Part shown: in pieces, positions 55,572 to 64,000 of the stretch
Layout of the letters: the number at the start of each line of letters is the position of its first letter
Numbering within the stretch: the stretch's first letter is position 1
NCBI GenBank assembly: GCA_945893365.1
Contig: CAMDED010000015.1
Coordinates: forward strand, 1-64,000
Source: Candidatus Sulfopaludibacter sp. SbA3
Lineage (GTDB): Bacteria > Acidobacteriota > Terriglobia > Bryobacterales > Bryobacteraceae
Direction: 5' to 3'
Length of the DNA: 64,000 nt
The notes under the pieces: model-generated
Told to the model about the DNA's origin: nothing
Seen by the model: only the letters and a program-made list of their open reading frames with translations
Databases searched by the model: none
Made by a program: the position numbers and the translations under genes

Positions 55572-56234
55572 CTAGCCTGCGACCGGCGTTTCCTGAAATA
55601 CCTTCGCCCAATCCCGCAGGAATTGTTCGAGGCCCTTGTCGGTGAGCGGGTGGTTGAACAACATATCCATCACTTTGAACGGCATTGTGCCGATGTGGGC
55701 GCCCGCGAGCGCGGCATCGATGACGTGTACCGGTCCCCGCAGGGAGGCGGCCAGGATCTGAGTCCTGTACCCGTAATTCTTGTAGATCGCCGCAATGTTG
55801 CGGATCAGATCCATGCCGTTGTGTCCTATATCGTCCAGCCGGCCGACGAAGGGGCTGATGATGTAGGCGCCCGCTTTGGCGGCGAGCAGCGCCTGCGCCG
55901 GTGTGAAGCACAGCGTGACGTTGACCCGGTAGCCTTCTCCGCTGAGCGCCTTGGTGGCCTTGATGCCGTCGCGGGTGAGGGGCACTTTGATCACGACGTG
56001 CTTGTGAATCTTCGAGAGTTCGCGTCCTTCGCTAATCATCGACTCGGCTTCCGTGCCTACTACTTCCGCGCTGACGTCGCCCTCGACGATTTCGCAAATG
56101 TGGTGGACCTGCTCGGCGATCGGACGCCCTTCCCTCGCGATAAGCGTCGGATTCGTGGTTACTCCGTCCACGATCCCCCAACTTGCACCCTTCCTGACTT
56201 CGTCGAGATTCGCGGTATCCAGAAAAAATTTCAT
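55572..56234 (-). CDS. fsa: Fructose-6-phosphate aldolase/transaldolase (MipB/TalC type)
   Basis: The 220-residue protein is a short transaldolase of the FSA/TalC kind. It starts [13 protein letters not shown], has [13 protein letters not shown] at residues 24-36, the Schiff-base Lys83 in [25 protein letters not shown] and [12 protein letters not shown], and [15 protein letters not shown] at the end. It exchanges or splits three-carbon ketol units in sugar phosphate metabolism in the cytoplasm. FSA activity and true transaldolase activity cannot be separated here. It is seven bases downstream of the FAH gene. Confidence 0.95.
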   Translation of the reverse strand: MKFFLDTANLDEVRKGASWGIVDGVTTNPTLIAREGRPIAEQVHHICEIVEGDVSAEVVGTEAESMISEGRELSKIHKHVVIKVPLTRDGIKATKALSGEGYRVNVTLCFTPAQALLAAKAGAYIISPFVGRLDDIGHNGMDLIRNIAAIYKNYGYRTQILAASLRGPVHVIDAALAGAHIGTMPFKVMDMLFNHPLTDKGLEQFLRDWAKVFQETPVAG

Positions 56235-56241
56235 TTCTTGT

Positions 56242-56997
56242 TTATCCTCGTACTACCCGATTTTCGAGAACGCCGATGCCGTCGATTTCCACACGAACCG
56301 TGGAGCCGGGTTCCATCGGGCCGACGCCCGGCGGGGTACCCGTTGCGATGAGGTCGCCAGCCTCGAGTGTCATGAATTCCGTGACGAACGCAATTATAGC
56401 ATTTACCGGGAAAATCATATCTAGAACGGAGCCGTCCTGTTTCACTTCGCCGTTGAGAATCGTGCGAATGCGGAGGCTCGAAAACTCCACGGAGCCGCGC
56501 GGAACAATGGCCGGACCCACCGGGCAAAATGTGTCGAAGCCCTTGCCTCTGGTCCACTGCCCGTCCTTTTTTTGCAGGTCGCGCGCCGTCACGTCGTTCA
56601 CGCAGGTGTAGCCGAAAATATATTCATGCGCGTCTTCAGCCTTCACGTGGCGGGCGCGCCGGCCGATGACGACCCCCAGTTCCCCTTCATAACTCACGGT
56701 GTTGGAAATGGGGGGATACACAATATTCTCGCCGGACGCGATGATCGCCGAGGGCGGCTTAAGGAAGATCAAGGGTTCGGCCGGTACAGGATTGCCTAGC
56801 TCCTTGGCGTGATCCGCGTAGTTCCGTCCCACGCAGACGATCTTCGACGGGGTCACAGGAGCGAGAAGCCGGACGGCGGAACGGGCGTGACCGCGGCCCT
56901 TTGCCGTCGAAGAGAAAGAGGGGGTTTCATGGACGGTATCGCCGTCGAGCAGGCCGAAGCCTTCGTAGCCCTCCGCGCGAAAGCGTAAGGTGAGCAT
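56242..56997 (-). CDS. Fumarylacetoacetate hydrolase (FAH) family protein
   Basis: I chose the ATG at 56997 (251-252 residues), since conserved sequence begins there ([20 protein letters not shown]). The longer frame to 57216 adds nothing recognisable. FAH blocks are [41 protein letters not shown] (metal-binding Glu residues), [28 protein letters not shown] and [13 protein letters not shown]. The family acts on 2-oxoacid C-C bonds (HHDD isomerase, acylpyruvase, or sugar-acid dehydratase-like activities). It heads a minus-strand run with the aldolase gene. Confidence 0.94.
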   Translation of the reverse strand: MLTLRFRAEGYEGFGLLDGDTVHETPSFSSTAKGRGHARSAVRLLAPVTPSKIVCVGRNYADHAKELGNPVPAEPLIFLKPPSAIIASGENIVYPPISNTVSYEGELGVVIGRRARHVKAEDAHEYIFGYTCVNDVTARDLQKKDGQWTRGKGFDTFCPVGPAIVPRGSVEFSSLRIRTILNGEVKQDGSVLDMIFPVNAIIAFVTEFMTLEAGDLIATGTPPGVGPMEPGSTVRVEIDGIGVLENRVVRG

Positions 56998-57504
56998 CAA
57001 TATAGATCTTAGCTGAAGAGCGGGCGCTTCGCGCCGGCCCTGTTCGAGCTTTAAGCAAGAAAGACGAAGCTCTCGTGGCGCGTTGAGGGCCGCCGGGCCG
57101 CGGGTAGCGGCGAGTAATGTTCCCGAACTCACGCCGCGCAAGGCTTGCCCCTGTATTCCTTGGGTCACCAGGTCCGCGCTCCCGACGGCGCGCATAACCG
57201 GCAGCGGCAAGGGCAACTTTTCGGCCGGCCACGGCGACGACCGCCGGCGACGGCGCGGTTGCGCGTTCCCGCGTCGGCGGGCCCGGGATCGCCTCGGTGC
57301 CCAAGTCCAGTACGCCCGGTGAGGTTACGGCTGTCATCGAAACGGAGCCGGCGCAAAACAGGGGGCTTGCTAACCGGCGCGGTAACGGCTGGGGATATAG
57401 CCCTGCCTAATGCTTTCCGGGGGGCTGGCCGATAAAACCTTCAGGAGCAGTCCCCCCGGCCGAACCGGGGCCGCAGTCCAAAGACGAAAGGTGATTGAAA
57501 CCGT
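56998..57504 (+). other. 507-base gap holding the tolC leader
   Basis: No gene is supported. The region separates the divergent FAH and TolC-type genes, so both promoters should lie here; none is clear. The last 90 bases hold competing GC-rich hairpins, annotated separately. An AAGGTGA about ten bases before the ATG at 57505 is the likely ribosome binding site. Confidence 0.5.
57417..57470 (+). promoter_or_regulatory. Two mutually exclusive hairpins in the tolC leader
   Basis: CCGGGGGGCTG (57417-57427) can pair with CAG and CCCCCCGG (57448-57459, one bulged T). CCCCGG (57454-57459) can instead pair with CCGGGG (57465-57470) across a five-base loop. The shared strand means only one helix can form at a time. 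The site ends about 35 bases before the start codon, where a switch could affect expression. This may be a terminator/attenuator or a regulatory leader of unknown type. Confidence 0.45.
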
Positions 57505-59049
57505 ATGACTTCCGCCTCAGCTCGCCATTTTCTTGCAGCCCTAAGCGCCGTCGTAGCGCTGTGTCCTTCCGTAGCAGCCCAGACGGCGCCGCCCCCCGCC
57601 GCCACCGCCCCCCAAGTCCTTTCCGTGAACGATTGCCTGCGCATCGCAATGGAGAAGAACCGCCGCCGGCCGGCGTCCCAGTTTGCCGTGGCGATGGCCG
57701 AAGCTCAACACCGTCAAGCCATGGCCGGCTACTGGCCGCAGGTAACCGGAAAGGCCGGATGGCTTCGCCTTGACGAGGCGCCCAACTTCATTTTCCCGTC
57801 GGGAACGCTGTATATACCGCCTCAGACGATCAATGTCCCCGGCGGCGCGGCTGCGGTTAACCTTCCCGCCAACGCTTTCGGACCGGGTTTCCCCCCGGTG
57901 CCCGTCCAGGTGCCGGTCAGCTTTCCGGGACAAAGCGTGACCACGGCGGCGCAGGTGTTCCCCATCCCGGAGCAGAACATCAAGCTTCTCAATCGACAGA
58001 CCTTCATGACAGCCGGGAATCTGACTTGGTTACTGTATGACGGCGGCATGCGGAAAGGCTACCGGGAGCAGGCTCTCGGCGCCGTCGCGGCCGCGCAGGC
58101 CGAGGTGCGGCGGACGGATCTTGAGCTTACCGATGGCGTCGTAAGGCTCTACTACGGGGCCGTTTTGGCGCGGCAGTTGCACGTCGTTGGCAAAGACACC
58201 CTGGCGCGCATGGAAGTGACGCTTGAACTGACGGAATCGCTCTACAAGAACGGGGCCGGCAAGGTAAACAAGACGGACTACCTGGATAATCTGGTGATGG
58301 TCGAGACGATTCGGTCTACCGTCGCGGAACTCGCCAAGAACGAGGCCATGACCGAAGCCGCCTTGGCCTACACTCTCGGCCTGCCGTGGAACGCCACGGT
58401 TCGCCCATCCGAGGAAGATGTGCCGCATCGGCCTTTCGCAGGCAATCTGGACGAACTGGTGAGCACGGCTTACGAATTCAACCCCGATTGGGCGAGACTC
58501 GAAGCCGGTCTCAAGGCGTATAACGGCGCCGTTTCAACGGCGCGCAGCGGCTACTACCCAAAGGTGGCCTTGACGGGCGAGCTGCACCGTTGGTGGAACG
58601 ACAATACGGCAGGGCTGTCCACGGCGGCCAACAAGGTGGGCTGGTCCTTCGGAGTGGGCGCGGAGATCCCGATCTTCGACGGATTCCTGACCCGGAATAG
58701 AGTAGCCGAAGCCCTCGCCCGCGTGGCCAAGCTCAAAGAGGAAAAGTTCCTTCTGCGCGAGGGTATCGGACTCCAACTCCGCGAATTGTTTCTGCGTCTC
58801 GACGCCGCATCGAAAACCTATCAGGCGGCAAACCGAGCGATGGTGGCCGCGCGCGAAAACCGCGACTTGACGTCGCGAGCCTATCAGAACGAGCTGGTTG
58901 AGACGGAAAAAGTAATCCGGGCTCAATTGTTTGAAGCCCTTATGACAGCCCAGTTCCTCAAGACGCGGTACGACCACGTGGCGATCGAGTCTCAGATCTC
59001 ATTGGTGGTTGGGAGGGAGATAGCCGGGAGGATGAACTCGAAACCGTAG
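57505..59049 (+). CDS. TolC-family outer-membrane protein
   Basis: The 514-residue protein has a signal peptide (FLAALSAVVALCPSVAAQT). Two outer-membrane-efflux repeats of long amphipathic helices follow: about residues 45-270 (SVNDCLRIAMEKNRRR, then QFAVAMAEAQHRQAMAGYWP) and about 310-500 (ARLEAGLKAYNGAVSTARSG, SFGVGAEIPIFDGF). TolC proteins form trimeric exit ducts for efflux or secretion. A 60-residue Pro- and Gly-rich insertion sits at about residues 100-160. No inner-membrane pump or adaptor gene is in the window. It is 21 bases ahead of four binding-protein genes on the same strand. Confidence 0.92.
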   Translation: MTSASARHFLAALSAVVALCPSVAAQTAPPPAATAPQVLSVNDCLRIAMEKNRRRPASQFAVAMAEAQHRQAMAGYWPQVTGKAGWLRLDEAPNFIFPSGTLYIPPQTINVPGGAAAVNLPANAFGPGFPPVPVQVPVSFPGQSVTTAAQVFPIPEQNIKLLNRQTFMTAGNLTWLLYDGGMRKGYREQALGAVAAAQAEVRRTDLELTDGVVRLYYGAVLARQLHVVGKDTLARMEVTLELTESLYKNGAGKVNKTDYLDNLVMVETIRSTVAELAKNEAMTEAALAYTLGLPWNATVRPSEEDVPHRPFAGNLDELVSTAYEFNPDWARLEAGLKAYNGAVSTARSGYYPKVALTGELHRWWNDNTAGLSTAANKVGWSFGVGAEIPIFDGFLTRNRVAEALARVAKLKEEKFLLREGIGLQLRELFLRLDAASKTYQAANRAMVAARENRDLTSRAYQNELVETEKVIRAQLFEALMTAQFLKTRYDHVAIESQISLVVGREIAGRMNSKP

Positions 59050-59070
59050 TTCGAAGTTGGCGAACACCCA

Positions 59071-60024
59071 ATGCAGAAGATCAGGCTGGAGGGCGAAACC
59101 CGCGGGGACACAAGTTCGCGGCGGCGCGCCCTTGCCCTGATGCTTGGGGCCGGGGGCTGGTTGCCCGGAGCGCTGGCCGCCGCCGACCGCGCCGCGCTGC
59201 TGCGCCTGGCCATTTCAGAGAGTCTGATTTCGGACGTGAATCTCAACGACGCGAGAGCGGCCATGACGATCTGGATCAAACGAATGATGGTGGACTTGAA
59301 CATGGTAATCGATGTCAGCCCAGCGGTATTCGATACGACCGAGGAGATTCTGCACCGGGCCCGTACCGGCCGGTTTGACGTGGTCGCGCTGAATGTCGTC
59401 GAGTACCGGCAGGTCGCCAGTCTGCTCGATCCCAGCGAGATTGTGTCCGAGGAGGGTGCGGCGGGAATGGATCGATATGTCCTGCTGGTGAAGCGAGGCG
59501 GCGGGATCGAGCGCGTCGGCGACCTGCGGGGACGAAAGCTGATCGTACTGAAGGGCCCGAAGATGTGCGTCGCGGATGCCTGGCTCTCCACTATCCTCGA
59601 CGAGGGGCATTTCGGCGGAAGCGAACAGTTCTTCGGTACGGTGACCACCCAAACCAAAGCCTCGCGAGTCGTGCTGCCGGTCTTTTTTGGTCAGGCCGAT
59701 GCGTGCCTTACCTCGAAACGGGGCTTCGACATGATGTCCGAGTTGAATCCGCAGGTTGCAAGAAATCTGACCGCGATCGCCAGTTCTTCCCCGATGGTGC
59801 TGTGCTTCTACGTATTCCGCAAGAACTATCGCGGTTTGAGCCGGGAGAGTTTCGCCAAGGTCACGTCGGATCTGCGCACCAGCGCGGCCGGCCGGCAGCT
59901 CGCGACGCTCTTTCAATTCGATGGGTTGACGGTCCGGGATGCCGGTTGTCTGGCGCCCGCTCTCGCCGTACTCGAGATGGCGGAGCGCGTCCGGGGCAAG
60001 AGTGCCGGGAGCCCAACCGGATGA
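59071..60024 (+). CDS. PhnD-like periplasmic binding protein, copy 1
   Basis: The 317-residue protein has an arginine-rich, Tat-like signal (TSSRRRALALMLGAGGWLPG). The binding-protein fold of the PhnD/phosphonate type follows, with blocks shared by all four copies: SDVNLNDARAAMTIW near residue 52, KLIVLKGPKMCVADAWLSTI, SEQFFGTV, VLPVFFGQADACLTSKRGF and ELNPQVAR. Such proteins bind small anionic or organic ligands in the periplasm. There is no permease or ATPase gene beside it. It overlaps copy 2 by ATGA and is the closest relative of copy 2. Confidence 0.88.
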   Translation: MQKIRLEGETRGDTSSRRRALALMLGAGGWLPGALAAADRAALLRLAISESLISDVNLNDARAAMTIWIKRMMVDLNMVIDVSPAVFDTTEEILHRARTGRFDVVALNVVEYRQVASLLDPSEIVSEEGAAGMDRYVLLVKRGGGIERVGDLRGRKLIVLKGPKMCVADAWLSTILDEGHFGGSEQFFGTVTTQTKASRVVLPVFFGQADACLTSKRGFDMMSELNPQVARNLTAIASSSPMVLCFYVFRKNYRGLSRESFAKVTSDLRTSAAGRQLATLFQFDGLTVRDAGCLAPALAVLEMAERVRGKSAGSPTG

Positions 60025-60980
60025 CGAAGCCCACCACAGCTACTGAAACCCGCGGCGCCGCCTCGCGGCGCCAAGCCTTCGGCTTGATGCTTGGGGCCGG
60101 GGGCTGGTTGCCCCAGGCGCTGGCTGCGGCGGACGGTGGCGCGCCGGTCCGCCTGGCTCTCTCGGAGAGCATGCTGGGGGGCGTGAATCCGAATGACGCC
60201 CGCGCGGCCATGACGGTCTGGACCAAGCGAATGTTCGAAGACATGAACATCGTGCTGGACCCGAAGCTATTCAGCACCAGACAGGAGATCCACGACCGCG
60301 CCCGCAGGGGCCAGTTGGATGCCATGGTGCTGAATGCCGTCGAGTACCGGCCGATCGCCGATCTGTTGGACGCGAGCCAACTCGTAGCCCCGGGTGGCGC
60401 GGCGGGCATGGAGCAGTATCTTATCCTGGCGAAGCGGAATGGCGGCATCCGGCAGTTGAGCGACCTGAAGGGACGCCGGCTGAACATGCTGAAGGCTCCT
60501 AAAATGTGCGTCGCGGACGCCTGGCTCTCCACCCTCCTCGAGGAAAGGCATTACGGCCCGGCCGAACAGTTTTTTGGTTCGGTGGTCACGGACGCCAAGT
60601 TCTCCCGAGTCGTATTACCGGTCTTTTTCGGCCAGGCGGATGCCTGCCTCACCACGAAGCGGGGCTTCGACACGATGTGCGAGCTGAATCCGCAAGTGGC
60701 GCGAGACTTGATAGCGATCGCAAGCAGTCCCGCCATGGTCCTGGTTTTTTGCATCTTCCGCAAGAACTACATAAGCGTGAATCGAGAGAAGCTGATCAAG
60801 GCGTTGATCAAGTCCGTCTCTACACTGCTGACGACCGAGGCCGGCCGTCAACTCGCGACGCTTTTTCAATTCGATGAGCTGGCGATACGGGATGCCGGCT
60901 GTCTGGCAAGCGTTCTCGGCGTGCTTGATGCGGCGGACCGCGCCAACGGCAAGCCGGTCGCAGGGAGCCAAAAAGGATAG
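60021..60980 (+). CDS. PhnD-like periplasmic binding protein, copy 2
   Basis: I chose the ATG at 60021 that overlaps the stop of copy 1, giving 319 residues; the frame is open upstream but without signals. It has a twin-arginine-type signal (GAASRRQAFGLMLGAGGWLP) nearly the same as copy 1. It shares GGVNPNDARAAMTVW, APKMCVADAWLSTLLE, AEQFFGSV, VLPVFFGQADACLTTKRGFD and ELNPQVAR. The ligand pocket differs from copy 1 in the DPKLFSTRQEIHDRARRG region, so the ligand may differ. It lies three bases before copy 3. Confidence 0.88.
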   Translation: MTKPTTATETRGAASRRQAFGLMLGAGGWLPQALAAADGGAPVRLALSESMLGGVNPNDARAAMTVWTKRMFEDMNIVLDPKLFSTRQEIHDRARRGQLDAMVLNAVEYRPIADLLDASQLVAPGGAAGMEQYLILAKRNGGIRQLSDLKGRRLNMLKAPKMCVADAWLSTLLEERHYGPAEQFFGSVVTDAKFSRVVLPVFFGQADACLTTKRGFDTMCELNPQVARDLIAIASSPAMVLVFCIFRKNYISVNREKLIKALIKSVSTLLTTEAGRQLATLFQFDELAIRDAGCLASVLGVLDAADRANGKPVAGSQKG

Positions 60981-60983
60981 AGA

Positions 60984-61958
60984 ATGAAGCTGCTCCGTCC
61001 ATTGCCGCTCTTGCTCTTCTGGCTCAGCCAAGCCGTTAACGGCGCACTGTTGGCGGTCGACCCGCCGTCTCCCGGATTGAAGAGAGCGCGCCTTCACGTA
61101 ATGGCGAGCGAATCCATGTTTGCGACGGTCAATCGAGCCGATGCGACTGCTTCAATGACTATTTGGACTCGGCAAATTGCGGGAATCTACGGCTTTGAGC
61201 TCGACACCAGGATGGAGATCGCACGGTCGATCGAAGAGATCCGGCAGCGCCTCAAAGCGCACACGGTGGACCTGCTAGTCCTGGATACGCCCGATTTCCT
61301 GGCGCTTGTCGACGGCAAGCTAATAGAGGCGTTGGTTGCGGGCACAAGCCGGGGCCGGTTAGGGACATTCCCGTATCTGCTGTTGACTAACGCCGCGCCG
61401 GAAGCCGGACAACTCGCGGGGTTACGCGGGAAGCGGATTGTCGTTAATTCCCGCACCAAATCGAATCTGGGCCTGGCCTGGCTGGAGACGCTTCTGGCGG
61501 AAAACCGTCTCGGCCGCGCATCCGGCTTCTTTGGCTCGCTGGAAATCGGCTATCGGGCCTCGGCGTGCGTTCTGCCTCTATTCTTCGGCAAGATCGACGC
61601 CTGTGTGGTCGATTCCGATAGCTGGGAATCGATCAAGGAGCTGAATCCCCAACTCGGCCGGCTACGGGTCGCGGCGCGCTCCGAAGCCCTGCTCGAAGGC
61701 GTGATGGCGGTGCCGGTTGCGCCGTTCCCGTACAAGAGCGTAATGATCGAATCGATCATAAACATGCACAAGACCGCAGCCGGCGAGCAGCTCGGCATCG
61801 TGTTCAGGACCGGTCCGCTGATCCGCGTCGTCAAGGAGCAGTTTGAGTCGGTGCGCGCCCTTCGCGGCAAGTACCGCCGCATCGTGGAGCCGTCCGGGGA
61901 CGGTCCGGCGCCCATCGCCGGGCGCCTCGAAGAAGTAGAAGTAAAGGAGCGCCGCTAG
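60984..61958 (+). CDS. PhnD-like periplasmic binding protein, copy 3
   Basis: The 324-residue protein has a Sec-type signal (PLPLLLFWLSQAVNGALLA), not the arginine-rich one of copies 1 and 2. It shares ATVNRADATASMTIW, KRIVVNSRTKSNLGLAWLET, ASGFFGSL, VLPLFFGKIDACVVDSDSW and ELNPQLGRL. It is clearly more diverged from copies 1 and 2 and closer to copy 4. The C-terminal 30 residues are charged (GRLEEVEVKERR) and may be a flexible tail. Copy 4 begins at the very next base after its stop. Confidence 0.87.
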   Translation: MKLLRPLPLLLFWLSQAVNGALLAVDPPSPGLKRARLHVMASESMFATVNRADATASMTIWTRQIAGIYGFELDTRMEIARSIEEIRQRLKAHTVDLLVLDTPDFLALVDGKLIEALVAGTSRGRLGTFPYLLLTNAAPEAGQLAGLRGKRIVVNSRTKSNLGLAWLETLLAENRLGRASGFFGSLEIGYRASACVLPLFFGKIDACVVDSDSWESIKELNPQLGRLRVAARSEALLEGVMAVPVAPFPYKSVMIESIINMHKTAAGEQLGIVFRTGPLIRVVKEQFESVRALRGKYRRIVEPSGDGPAPIAGRLEEVEVKERR

Positions 61959-63008
61959 ATGCTCCCACGCGGAATTTCGACAAGGTTATTGCGGCTCGTC
62001 ACGGTGGGGCGGATCGCGGCGCGCCGGTTCGCGCAATTCCTATGTCTTGCCGTTGGGATTGCCGTGGCGCAGCGAGGCGGTCCGGTTAGGACCGTTAGCG
62101 TCGAGGCCGGCGGATTGCGCAAAACACGGCTCAATGTGGTGGCAAGCAGCAAGATGATGGGCAAAGTAAATTACAACGACGCTCGCGCCGCGCTCAAGGT
62201 CTGGTTCGACAGTGTAGGGCGGCAAAGAGGCTTTCTCCTGGACTCCAGGATCGACATCCTCGAGAACGTGGCGGAGATCAGGGATCGCCTTCAGAGCCGT
62301 TCGGTGGACGTGGTCATACCGTCCATCTCCGAGTACCTGGAACTCGAAAGTAGCCGCCTGATCGTTCCCATTCTGGCGTTTGCCCTAAGCTCACACGGAG
62401 AAGCGCTGTACTCGTACGTGCTGTTGGTCAACCCTTCCTCCACCGCGAAGGAAATCGCCGGCCTGCGAGCGAAAAGCATCCTGGCTTCTTCGCGAGGTGG
62501 ATCGAACACGGGTATTGCCTGGATCGACGTCCTCCTCGGCAAAGAGAAGCTTGGGCGCGCCGAGTCCTTCTTCGCCACTATCAAGGTTCCTGAAAAGGCG
62601 CAGGCGTGCGTATTGCAAGTGTTTTTCGGCACGATCGACGCATGCGTGGTGGACGAAGTCAGTCTGAACCTGGCGAAGGAGATGAACCCTCAATTGGGAC
62701 GCCTGAAGGTTCTCGCCCGATCCCTTCCCTTGATCGAGAGCCTGATCGCCACGCCGGTGGAACCACATCCATACCAGGCGGAGCTGATTGACGGCATCCT
62801 CTCGCTCCACGAGGACCCGACTCGCCGTCAACTGCTCATGGTCGTCAAGACCGATCGAATCGTGCGAATCCAGCCGGGCGATCTCAACTCCGCGCGCGAG
62901 CTGTGGAGAGATTACTACCGTCTGCCTGGCTCGTCGCCGCACCGTCCACCAGGCTCCGGACTCACGGCGCAGGTCGGCAAGATCGACATCGGCAAGGAAA
63001 GGCCCTGA
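61959..63008 (+). CDS. PhnD-like periplasmic binding protein, copy 4
   Basis: The 349-residue protein starts directly after copy 3. Its signal is long and basic (LLRLVTVGRIAARRFAQFLC, then LAVGIAVAQ). The family blocks are present: GKVNYNDARAALKVWF, KSILASSRGGSNTGIAWID, AESFFATI, VLQVFFGTIDACVVDEVSLN and EMNPQLGRL. The tail is proline-rich (GSSPHRPPGSG) and ends GKIDIGKERP. The sensor gene begins two bases after its stop, so it is best placed to be the sensor partner. Confidence 0.87.
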   Translation: MLPRGISTRLLRLVTVGRIAARRFAQFLCLAVGIAVAQRGGPVRTVSVEAGGLRKTRLNVVASSKMMGKVNYNDARAALKVWFDSVGRQRGFLLDSRIDILENVAEIRDRLQSRSVDVVIPSISEYLELESSRLIVPILAFALSSHGEALYSYVLLVNPSSTAKEIAGLRAKSILASSRGGSNTGIAWIDVLLGKEKLGRAESFFATIKVPEKAQACVLQVFFGTIDACVVDEVSLNLAKEMNPQLGRLKVLARSLPLIESLIATPVEPHPYQAELIDGILSLHEDPTRRQLLMVVKTDRIVRIQPGDLNSARELWRDYYRLPGSSPHRPPGSGLTAQVGKIDIGKERP

Positions 63009-63010
63009 CA

Positions 63011-64000
63011 ATGCGCCTTGAACACCTCCGTCTCCCAAAAGGCATTTCCCGGCGCATCGCGCTACTCGGATGGATCGTCACCCTGGTCACCCTGGGCGTC
63101 TTTGTCACAGTCCTCGTTCCGGAACAGAAGCGCGAGTTCGAGTTGAGTCTCGAATCGAAGGCCCGCGGCGTCGCCGTTTCAATTCGCGGTGTTGCCGCGG
63201 GGGCCGCCGTCTCGGAGGACTATTCCGCGGTCGTGGATCAGGCGATGCAGGTTTTGGCCGGCGACCAGGCGATCGACTACGTGGTGATGACGAAGAACGA
63301 CGGCTTCTCGATCGTGATCGACCGCTCCGCCTGGAAGATCGAAACACTCGGTGAAACCTGGCACCCGGAATCGCGAAAACCAGCCAGTTCCATCGGCGCC
63401 TCGCCCCTGTTCGGACGACGCGTCTTCCAATACGCCTTTCCGTTCGATTACAGCGGCATCCAGTGGGGTTGGATCCACATCGGACTGTCGCTCGACGCCT
63501 ACGACGAGAGTGTGCGGCGCACTTACAAGCGCACGGGAGCGCTGACCATCCTCTGCGGCGCCCTGAGCCTGTTGATCTCGCTCGTGTATTCGGCGCGCCT
63601 GGTCCGGCCCATTCACATCCTGCATGCGGCGGTTGAGAAGGTGGCTCAGGGGGATCTCCACGCGCGCGCCGAAGTGCGCAGCCACGATGAGATCGAGCGG
63701 CTGGCGGAGGCGTTCAACGACATGGCGCGGACCATCCTCGGCCGCAACCAGATCCTCGACAGCGTCAGCTTCGCCGCGAAACAGTTCCTGAGCGACGGGG
63801 ACCGCGACACCATTACCGAAGAGGTGCTGCGAAAGGTCGGTCAGGCGGCCGGGGCCAGCCGCGCCTGTGTATTGGAAATGTGCATAAAGGAAGACTATCT
63901 TCGTCCCATCCTGCGAATGAAATGGATGCCGTCCGCCGAGCCGTCACACCGGAAAGGTTGGGAGGATTTCCCTTGGCAGGGGGGGTGCGCGGACCAGTGG
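63011..64000 (+). CDS. Two-TM sensor protein with HAMP and start of a GAF-like domain (partial)
   Basis: The frame from the ATG at 63011 is open to the window edge (330 codons). It has TM1 at about residues 15-35, a periplasmic sensor domain of about 140 residues (DYVVMTKNDGFSIVIDRSAW, VFQYAFPFDYSGIQWGWIHI), TM2 at about 176-196 and a HAMP domain at about 197-247 (LVRPIHILHAAVEKVAQGDL, HDEIERLAEAFNDMA). A GAF-like start follows (AAKQFLSDGDRDTITEEVLR). The output domain is outside the window: a histidine kinase, GGDEF or phosphatase would all fit. It is two bases after binding-protein copy 4, and so probably receives its signal from one or more of the four. Confidence 0.9.
   Translation, partial: MRLEHLRLPKGISRRIALLGWIVTLVTLGVFVTVLVPEQKREFELSLESKARGVAVSIRGVAAGAAVSEDYSAVVDQAMQVLAGDQAIDYVVMTKNDGFSIVIDRSAWKIETLGETWHPESRKPASSIGASPLFGRRVFQYAFPFDYSGIQWGWIHIGLSLDAYDESVRRTYKRTGALTILCGALSLLISLVYSARLVRPIHILHAAVEKVAQGDLHARAEVRSHDEIERLAEAFNDMARTILGRNQILDSVSFAAKQFLSDGDRDTITEEVLRKVGQAAGASRACVLEMCIKEDYLRPILRMKWMPSAEPSHRKGWEDFPWQGGCADQW

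Noticed and set aside
56998-57216. 73-residue N-terminal extension of the FAH protein
   Set aside because: Conserved FAH sequence begins at the ATG at 56997 and the extension has no family similarity.

Overview
The window looks like chromosome of an acidobacterium of the Bryobacterales/Solibacter type. This is inferred from gene content: a TIGR03437-type C-terminal domain, a TIGR03436-type VWFA protein, three large carboxypeptidase-regulatory-like TonB-dependent receptors, a CRTAC1 (FG-GAP plus ASPIC/UnbV) protein beside a giant TPR protein, and two DUF1549/DUF1553-DUF1501 pairs. Base composition is GC-rich. Many genes overlap by ATGA.

Layout. 1-1.6 kb: start of thioredoxin and glycogen synthase. 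1.6-4 kb: small accessory stretch with a DinB protein, a winged-helix-like small protein under a near-consensus promoter with a palindromic operator, and VapBC. 4.1-10.6 kb: an ACS-family MFS transporter, a YhhQ-type transporter and two multidomain glycosyltransferases, one with a tandem N-terminal duplication. 10.8-18.8 kb: secreted TIGR03437 protein, then a 1647-aa secreted TPR protein coupled to a VWFA protein. 19.5-39.6 kb: three TonB receptors alternating with a CRTAC1/TPR pair and a DUF1549-DUF1553/DUF1501 pair, probably an outer-membrane uptake and export region. 39.6-43.5 kb: a decayed mannonate-dehydratase-like gene, an unrecognised protein coupled to an SSF symporter, and transposase-like debris. 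43.5-47.2 kb: a second DUF1501/PSCyt-DUF1549-DUF1553 pair in reversed order. 47.5-48.8 kb: a decaying BrnTA toxin-antitoxin locus. 48.8-57 kb: minus-strand genes for a secreted nitrilase-family hydrolase, BON protein, ThiC with a 19-codon lysine-rich ORF in front, a YVTN propeller/cytochrome pair, a secreted methyltransferase-fold protein, Dabb protein, FSA-type transaldolase and FAH-family hydrolase. 57.5-64 kb: a plus-strand operon of a TolC-type protein, four tandem PhnD-like periplasmic binding proteins and a two-TM HAMP sensor that runs off the window.

The most system-like novelty is the last operon. Four diverged copies of one binding-protein fold lie back to back with no ABC permease or ATPase, directly ahead of a membrane sensor with a periplasmic domain, so they look like sensory input proteins rather than transport components. 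Other points: several genes where a promoter places the transcription start at or beside the ATG, and many genes caught in decay (response regulator receiver, UxuA-like, BrnT, two transposase-like fragments). No tRNA, rRNA, CRISPR array or intact insertion sequence was recognised. All family names are from reading the sequence; no searches were run.
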